A DNA stretch of 50,000 nt. Origin: Linnemannia schmuckeri (taxonomy: Eukaryota > Mortierellomycota > Mortierellomycetes > Mortierellales > Mortierellaceae). Positions 46,104 to 50,000 of this stretch are shown here, piece by piece (within the stretch, counting starts at the first letter, position 1; every line of letters starts with the position of its first letter). The notes below the pieces were generated by a model that did not search any database, was not told the origin of the DNA, and worked only from the letters and a program-made list of their open reading frames with translations. The DNA lies in the NCBI GenBank assembly GCA_029449235.1, contig JANATG010000002.1:1-50000 (forward strand), in the 5' to 3' direction. The translations under genes and the position numbers were made by a program.

Positions 46104-46934
46104 CGAGTTCCTCCTGGGTAAAGATCAATGACAATACTTACACGCTCGCTTTCTGTGACTATGGTGCATGTCTTGTCTTGAAGGTATGCGAGTTGTTCAA
46201 GGAAAATAGTGAGGCAAAAACAAAAAAATGAATCGGGATGGCCTTCCTAGAGTCGAAGTGATGACATTTAAAAAATGGTTCAGGGCAGTATTATGGTCAA
46301 GTACCAATGTACTCGGGTATCGGGTACATGTCTGTTGCGCTCATGCCTAGATAGCCAGGATATGCGCGCGATACTTCGAAATCAAACAAATTAAGGTTGG
46401 GCAGTGCGCCAAACGAAATTCAATGGAATTGGGCTATGTCGGCAGCTGGTTAGACCATTTTTACGATGGAGGGCGTTTTTTCCACCAACTGTCGACTCTT
46501 GCATTACATTTGGGATGAATCGACAAGATATTTTGTTCCGATAATTGGTGTATGTGAATGAAAAAAAGTACCGCTCTAGATATCCTGCTAAAGTAAGAAT
46601 TGAATGGGCTGGACATTGAAGGTTCAAAAAGCAGCAGGCCGTCACAGGCCAAGGCATCCTTTCACAATATCGCTGCGATTAGTCTGTTTCTGCGATGGTA
46701 GGTATCGCGTCGAAAAAGTTTTGTTTCTCTTTTTTCTCGGCGCCATATCCCCTCATTTCTGCCTGCATGCCCAGTTTAATCCAAACTATTCAAAAGGAAA
46801 GGAAGCAACAGAAACCGATAGGTTCGGCTATGCCGAGCAACTTGACAATAGTCTGGGATCTGAATGCTTCTCTATACCACAATAGTGATAATGGTGAGGA
46901 TGAGGGCGTCAAAAGAAAAAAGAAAAAAGAAAAA
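46104..46934. other. Gene-free spacer
   Basis: AT-rich sequence with no convincing frame or RNA gene up to the degenerate 5S copy. Confidence 0.5.
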
Positions 46935-47050
46935 ACTATAGCACATAGTATTCTCATGTGGTCCTCCACCATAGCCCTGACTGTACCATCGACTGTTTAA
47001 CTGCGCTGGTCGGGCGGGATGCGGTGGATCTAGTTGTGTATGGCCGTGGC
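46935..47050 (-). rRNA. 5S rRNA-like gene, probably degenerate
   Basis: On the minus strand: GGCCATACACAAC, CACCGCATCCCGCCCGACCA, GCGCAGTTAAACAG, CTATGGTGGAGGACCACATG and AATACTATGTGCTATAGT, followed by T6. It aligns over its full length with the 35605 copy but with many substitutions, and the two ends (GCCACGGC and GCTATAGT) pair poorly, so it may be a pseudogene. Confidence 0.65.
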
Positions 47051-47780
47051 TTGATAGTGGTGGTTTGACAGGCACCACAAACTAAGCGAATTCATATTGG
47101 GTTTAAGTTCGAGAATGTTGCTGTAGTGGAAAGGTCAGTTAACTAGAGGCACAAATTGCCAACAAAAAATGAGAAAAAAATAAAGGAAGGGGAGTGTTAA
47201 GAAGGGTCGCAGACAAAAAATTGGTAGGAAGGGTAGGGTAGGTGTGTTTACGCGGCTCGAGCACAGGAACGTGTAGCTCTAGCGCGAGAACTCTTGCCCT
47301 TACTCTTGCCCTTACTCTTGCCCTTACCCTTTCGTCTACCTGTGTCAATTCAGTCAGCAAGCAAAAGAAAAAAAAAACAGTAATAATGATCAAAGCGCAC
47401 CGACCGTCATTATACTACCCTTGACTCATGCATCTAAAAAAAGAGAGAGAGCATGCTCAATTCCTCCCAGCAGTCCATCACTGCCATGCACTCTCCCCGT
47501 AACTCATCAGTCCTTGCTCGTGCTATCATTGTCAAATCCCTCATCCTCTCCAGGTTATGGCACTTATGCTGGGTAATCGGCTACGACTAAACAACTCAGG
47601 ACTTTTCTGAGACAGGGACCATAGGACTCTTCACCAGACCCCAACTGATCGACACAACCAGAAGCGGGAACTTCGAACAGGGGCGCCGGCCCTGGAGCGT
47701 CAAGATACCGCACCGGGCCAGAACCATATGGCGGAGATTCAAATGGGATTAGTTCCCCTGTGGATCTCTACGCCATATGA
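47051..47780. other. Spacer with a possible Lys/Arg-rich terminal exon
   Basis: At 47247-47339 the minus strand reads RRKGKGKSKGKSKGK then SRARATRSCARAA and stop, preceded by TTGACACAG, a possible acceptor. It could be the last exon of a lost or unrecognised gene, or a chance reading of a CTTGCC repeat. No other structure. Confidence 0.25.
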
Positions 47781-48140
47781 TCTGAAAGCAAGAACCCAAA
47801 TGCAACATGGCTGGGTGCAGAGAACAATGCGAGGATCAATTGCACCACATCTTCCAACGCACGCCTAAATAACCTTCTTGGCTATCCATCTTTCAGAAAT
47901 ACACCTCCAAAACACTGGTCTGACGACGACCTTGCCAAGGTCCTATTCTTCCGACCTCCTACCCTCGAAATCAAAGCCCGATCCAACATCACTATTCCCC
48001 AATTGCTGGCCTGCTGTCTTATCGGCATCTCAACGGCCAACACCATTCTCGTTTTGCACCAACACACGCAATCGAGCACCGCTACTATTCACAACATCCT
48101 CCGTGAATGTCCAAGACCAAAGCACAGTGTAACTCGTTGA
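47781..48140 (+). pseudogene. Decayed LINE-like C-terminal fragment
   Basis: A short frame contains CNMAGCREQCEDQLHHIFQR, similar to the Cys/His motif near the end of many LINE ORF2 proteins. One frameshift later the text continues LNNLLGYPSFRNTPPKHW and ends RECPRPKHSVTR at TGA (about 48138). The order fits a truncated, mutated LINE tail. A small A8 run follows at about 48180. Identification rests on the motif only. Confidence 0.35.
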
Positions 48141-48214
48141 AGGGCTGATAAGCCACAATAAAATCTTCTCGTTGACACAAAAAAAAAACGCGATGCGCCT
48201 TCCCCCCAGACGTT

Positions 48215-48480
48215 TTTTTTTTCTGTTGCTCCTCTTGAGTCTATTGTTTTGACCCTCCCCTCCCCTGAGATATTTTTTTCTGTCCCTCCCCTTGAAACCA
48301 TTGTCTCTGCCCCAGTCTGTGTCCCTGTCTCTCCTTCAGTCTATATCGCTGTGTTCCTTCCCTATGATCTTTTTCTCTGTCCCTCCCCTTGAGACCATTG
48401 TCTCTGTCCCAGTCTGTGTCCCTGTCCCTCCCCTGTAGTCTGTTGTCTCTGTCCCTGCTCTAGATCGTTCTATTTTGCCT
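48215..48480. repeat. CT-rich minisatellite (GTCCCTCCCCTTGA type)
   Basis: Degenerate units of TGTCCCTCCCCTTGAGACC and CATTGTCTCTGTCCC; all frames across it are compositional. Confidence 0.8.
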
Positions 48481-48779
48481 GGGCCATATACCCCCTTCTT
48501 TCTGTTCTTAGCATAGGGCAAAGGTTTGTTGCCTCACTTCCATCCTGTTCATACTGGCTGTTGCGCACATCCAAGTGTCAAACAAATCCCTCGTAACTTC
48601 CCTCCACTTATCTTTGAGTTGCAAAATCGACCACACGCACTCTCTCCCTCTCTCTTAGTTGACATACACTGCTACACCATTTATTATATAAGATAATAGC
48701 TTCCCTCTCTAAGTTTAGTTCTTAACATAGTATACATTCCTTGAGACACCTTGAACCGTTATCCTCTGTCCCCTTGCCC

Positions 48780-48970
48780 TGGCTCCTCTACTCTGAACTA
48801 CACGGCTGTTACAGTCTCCCATGTCCTTTGTCCCTTGTCTCTTGTCTCCTGTCCCTTGTCTCTTGTCTCCTGTCCCTTGTCTCTTGTCTCCTGTCCCTTG
48901 TCCCTTGGGCTGCGTCCTCTGCTCTGAGCTCCGAGGCTGTTATAGTCACTCTTGTCCCTTGTCCCTTGGT
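48780..48970. repeat. TGTCTCTTGTCTCCTGTCCCT minisatellite with duplicated flanks
   Basis: A CTTGTCTCTTGTCTCCTGTC core repeated about three times (20-bp period) is bracketed by two related blocks, CTCTACTCTGAACTACACGG at 48786 and CTCTGCTCTGAGCTCCGAGG at 48915. Confidence 0.85.
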
Positions 48971-49211
48971 TTTGGGGTTGCCTCGAAAGCAGAGTGCACC
49001 CCCGCGAGACCTCACATATATAAATGCATCCCACTTATATGTGTATTCCTTATCGCAGAACGTGCAAGATCCCTTCCAGAACCTTTACAGGTAGGTACCT
49101 TTGTGACCGCCCTTTCCCCTCAATCATATCTCATTAAATCCCACCAAAGCTCTCTAACCAAAGCACTTCCTTTTCTTCATGTTAGCCAGCCATCCATATT
49201 CTACCTCAGCT

Positions 49212-49421
49212 ATGGCCACCCGCACCAGTCTCTTCGCAACTCTCTTTTTAGTTGCAATCATCTTGGTTTCTTCCACAACATACGCCGCCACGTGCAACCC
49301 CATTACCATCACAGGCAGCAAAGGCTGGAACGTCTTATATTGTCCCACTGGCTGTATCCCCGCCTTCTCTGCGGACGCTGGAAACGAGTATGGCACTTTT
49401 AGTGAATGTATCCGTTTGTAG
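49212..49421 (+). CDS. Tiny secreted peptide, 69 residues
   Basis: ATG at 49212 in a good context (GCTATGGCC); an earlier ATG at 49179 would put 11 residues before the signal peptide. MATRTSLFATLFLVAIILVS STTYA is a clear signal peptide, leaving a mature peptide of about 44 residues with four cysteines (C, C-x3-C, C). A TATATAAA box at about 49015 lies upstream. TAG at 49419-49421, only tens of bases before ITS1-derived sequence begins. Family unknown. Confidence 0.6.
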   Translation: MATRTSLFATLFLVAIILVSSTTYAATCNPITITGSKGWNVLYCPTGCIPAFSADAGNEYGTFSECIRL

Positions 49422-49454
49422 ACTAAGTACTGTGAGGGTACTTTGTGATGAATA

Positions 49455-49530
49455 CTCATGATTGACCAAACATCAACCTAATTTTTAACTCTTTGTCTGA
49501 AAAATATTATGAATAAACAATTCAAAATAC
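49455..49530 (+). other. ITS1, 3' end only
   Basis: TTTTTAACTCTTTGTCTGAA and the following AATATTATGAATAAACAATTC match the usual tail of Mortierella ITS1, directly before 5.8S. No 18S gene or ITS1 start precedes it; the border with unrelated DNA lies somewhere in 49425-49485. Confidence 0.7.
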
Positions 49531-49686
49531 AACTTTCAACAACGGATCTCTTGGCTCTCGCATCGATGAAGAACGCAGCGAAATGCGATACGTAATGTGA
49601 ATTGCAGAATTCAGTGAATCATCGAATCTTTGAACGCATATTGCGCTCTTTGGTATTCCGAAGAGCATGCTTGTTTGAGTATCAGT
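49531..49686 (+). rRNA. 5.8S rRNA
   Basis: Complete: AACTTTCAACAACGGATCTC at the start, CGATGAAGAACGCAGC, GAATTGCAGAATTCAGTGAA, TCGAATCTTTGAACGCA, ending GTTTGAGTATCAGT. All universal fungal positions look intact. Confidence 0.97.
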
Positions 49687-49936
49687 AAACACCTCAAATC
49701 TCTTAATTTTTTTGAGAGTTTTGGACTTGAGCAATCCCAACACCAGTCTATTTCAGATCGGCGGCGGGTTGCTTGAAATGCAGGTGCAGCTGGACATTCT
49801 CCTGAGCTAAAAGCATATTTATTTAGTCCCGTCAAACGGATTATTACTTTTGCTGCAGCTAATATAAAGGGAGTTTGACCGTATTGGCTGACTGATGCAG
49901 GATTTCACAAAGGTCGGCAACGATCCTTGTAAAACT
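49687..49936 (+). other. ITS2
   Basis: About 250 bases, starting AAACACCTCAAATCTC and ending CTTGTAAAACTC, of Mortierella type in length and in its first bases. It is the best taxonomic marker in the window. Confidence 0.9.
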
Positions 49937-49969
49937 CGATCTCAAATCAAGTAAGACTACCCGCTGAAC

Positions 49970-50000
<31 letters not shown>
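49937..50000 (+). rRNA. 28S rRNA, 5' end (continues past the window)
   Basis: GATCTCAAATCAAGTAAGAC, TACCCGCTGAACTTAAGCAT and CAATAAGCGGAGGAAAAG are the invariant first bases of fungal large-subunit rRNA. Confidence 0.97.

Noticed and set aside
48809..49034. Minus-strand frames with repeated DKGQETR units
   Set aside because: Translation of the TGTCTCTTGTCTCCTGTCCCT minisatellite; no start context and no conservation signal.
1..50000. CRISPR array or bacterial defence system
   Set aside because: No spaced identical repeats with unique spacers, no cas-like genes, and spliced eukaryotic genes throughout.

Overview
The window comes from a fungus, most likely Mortierellomycota (Mortierella sensu lato). 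The right edge holds the end of an ITS1, a complete 5.8S gene, an ITS2 and the first bases of 28S, and the ITS1 tail and 5.8S/ITS2 junction look like those of Mortierella. Genes have short GT-AG introns with in-frame joins, several small secreted proteins are present, and repeats are abundant. This is accessory, transposon-dominated DNA: I find no metabolic or housekeeping protein gene.

Layout. 1-6191: two head-to-head PIF/Harbinger-like DNA transposons forming a near-perfect 5.4-kb palindrome; each carries a DDE transposase and a convergent two-exon partner gene. 6195-12.6 kb: a non-LTR retrotransposon on the minus strand whose ORF1 (zinc knuckle) and ORF2 (endonuclease plus reverse transcriptase) share one base in a TAATG stop-start. 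12.8-13.5 kb: a 53-bp direct repeat and a tRNA-headed SINE with a 15-bp target-site duplication. 13.6-16.4 kb: a secreted-protein gene, purine-rich repeats, and a spliced gene of unknown function ending beside a Helitron.

16.6-35.0 kb is a nest. Helitron 1 (16591-24586) has both termini and a five-exon RepHel gene of about 1,881 codons. Its 3' CTAG abuts, with no base between, the 5' TC of Helitron 2 (24587-34960). Helitron 2 has lost its Rep domain and holds two further insertions: a 530-bp solo LTR (target duplication GCGC) and a 7.0-kb chromodomain-type Ty3/Gypsy element with identical 121-bp LTRs (target duplication AATC). The Gypsy element also carries an antisense ORF ending in an 11-residue tryptophan repeat.

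35-50 kb: a 5S rRNA gene, Copia-like LTR scraps, a Cys-rich secreted protein, long degenerate AAGGGATG-type repeats, a DIRS-type tyrosine-recombinase retrotransposon (about 40252-44619) with inverted terminal repeats and an internal complementary region, another secreted protein, a degenerate 5S copy, a decayed LINE-like fragment, CT-rich minisatellites, a tiny secreted-peptide gene, and the rDNA edge, which starts inside ITS1.

The most distinctive observations are the Helitron-on-Helitron junction, the nested insertions that can be undone by reading-frame logic, the antisense 11-mer-repeat protein in the Gypsy element, the DIRS end structure, the SINE, and the rDNA boundary. All gene models are read by eye; no database search, alignment or RNA evidence was available.
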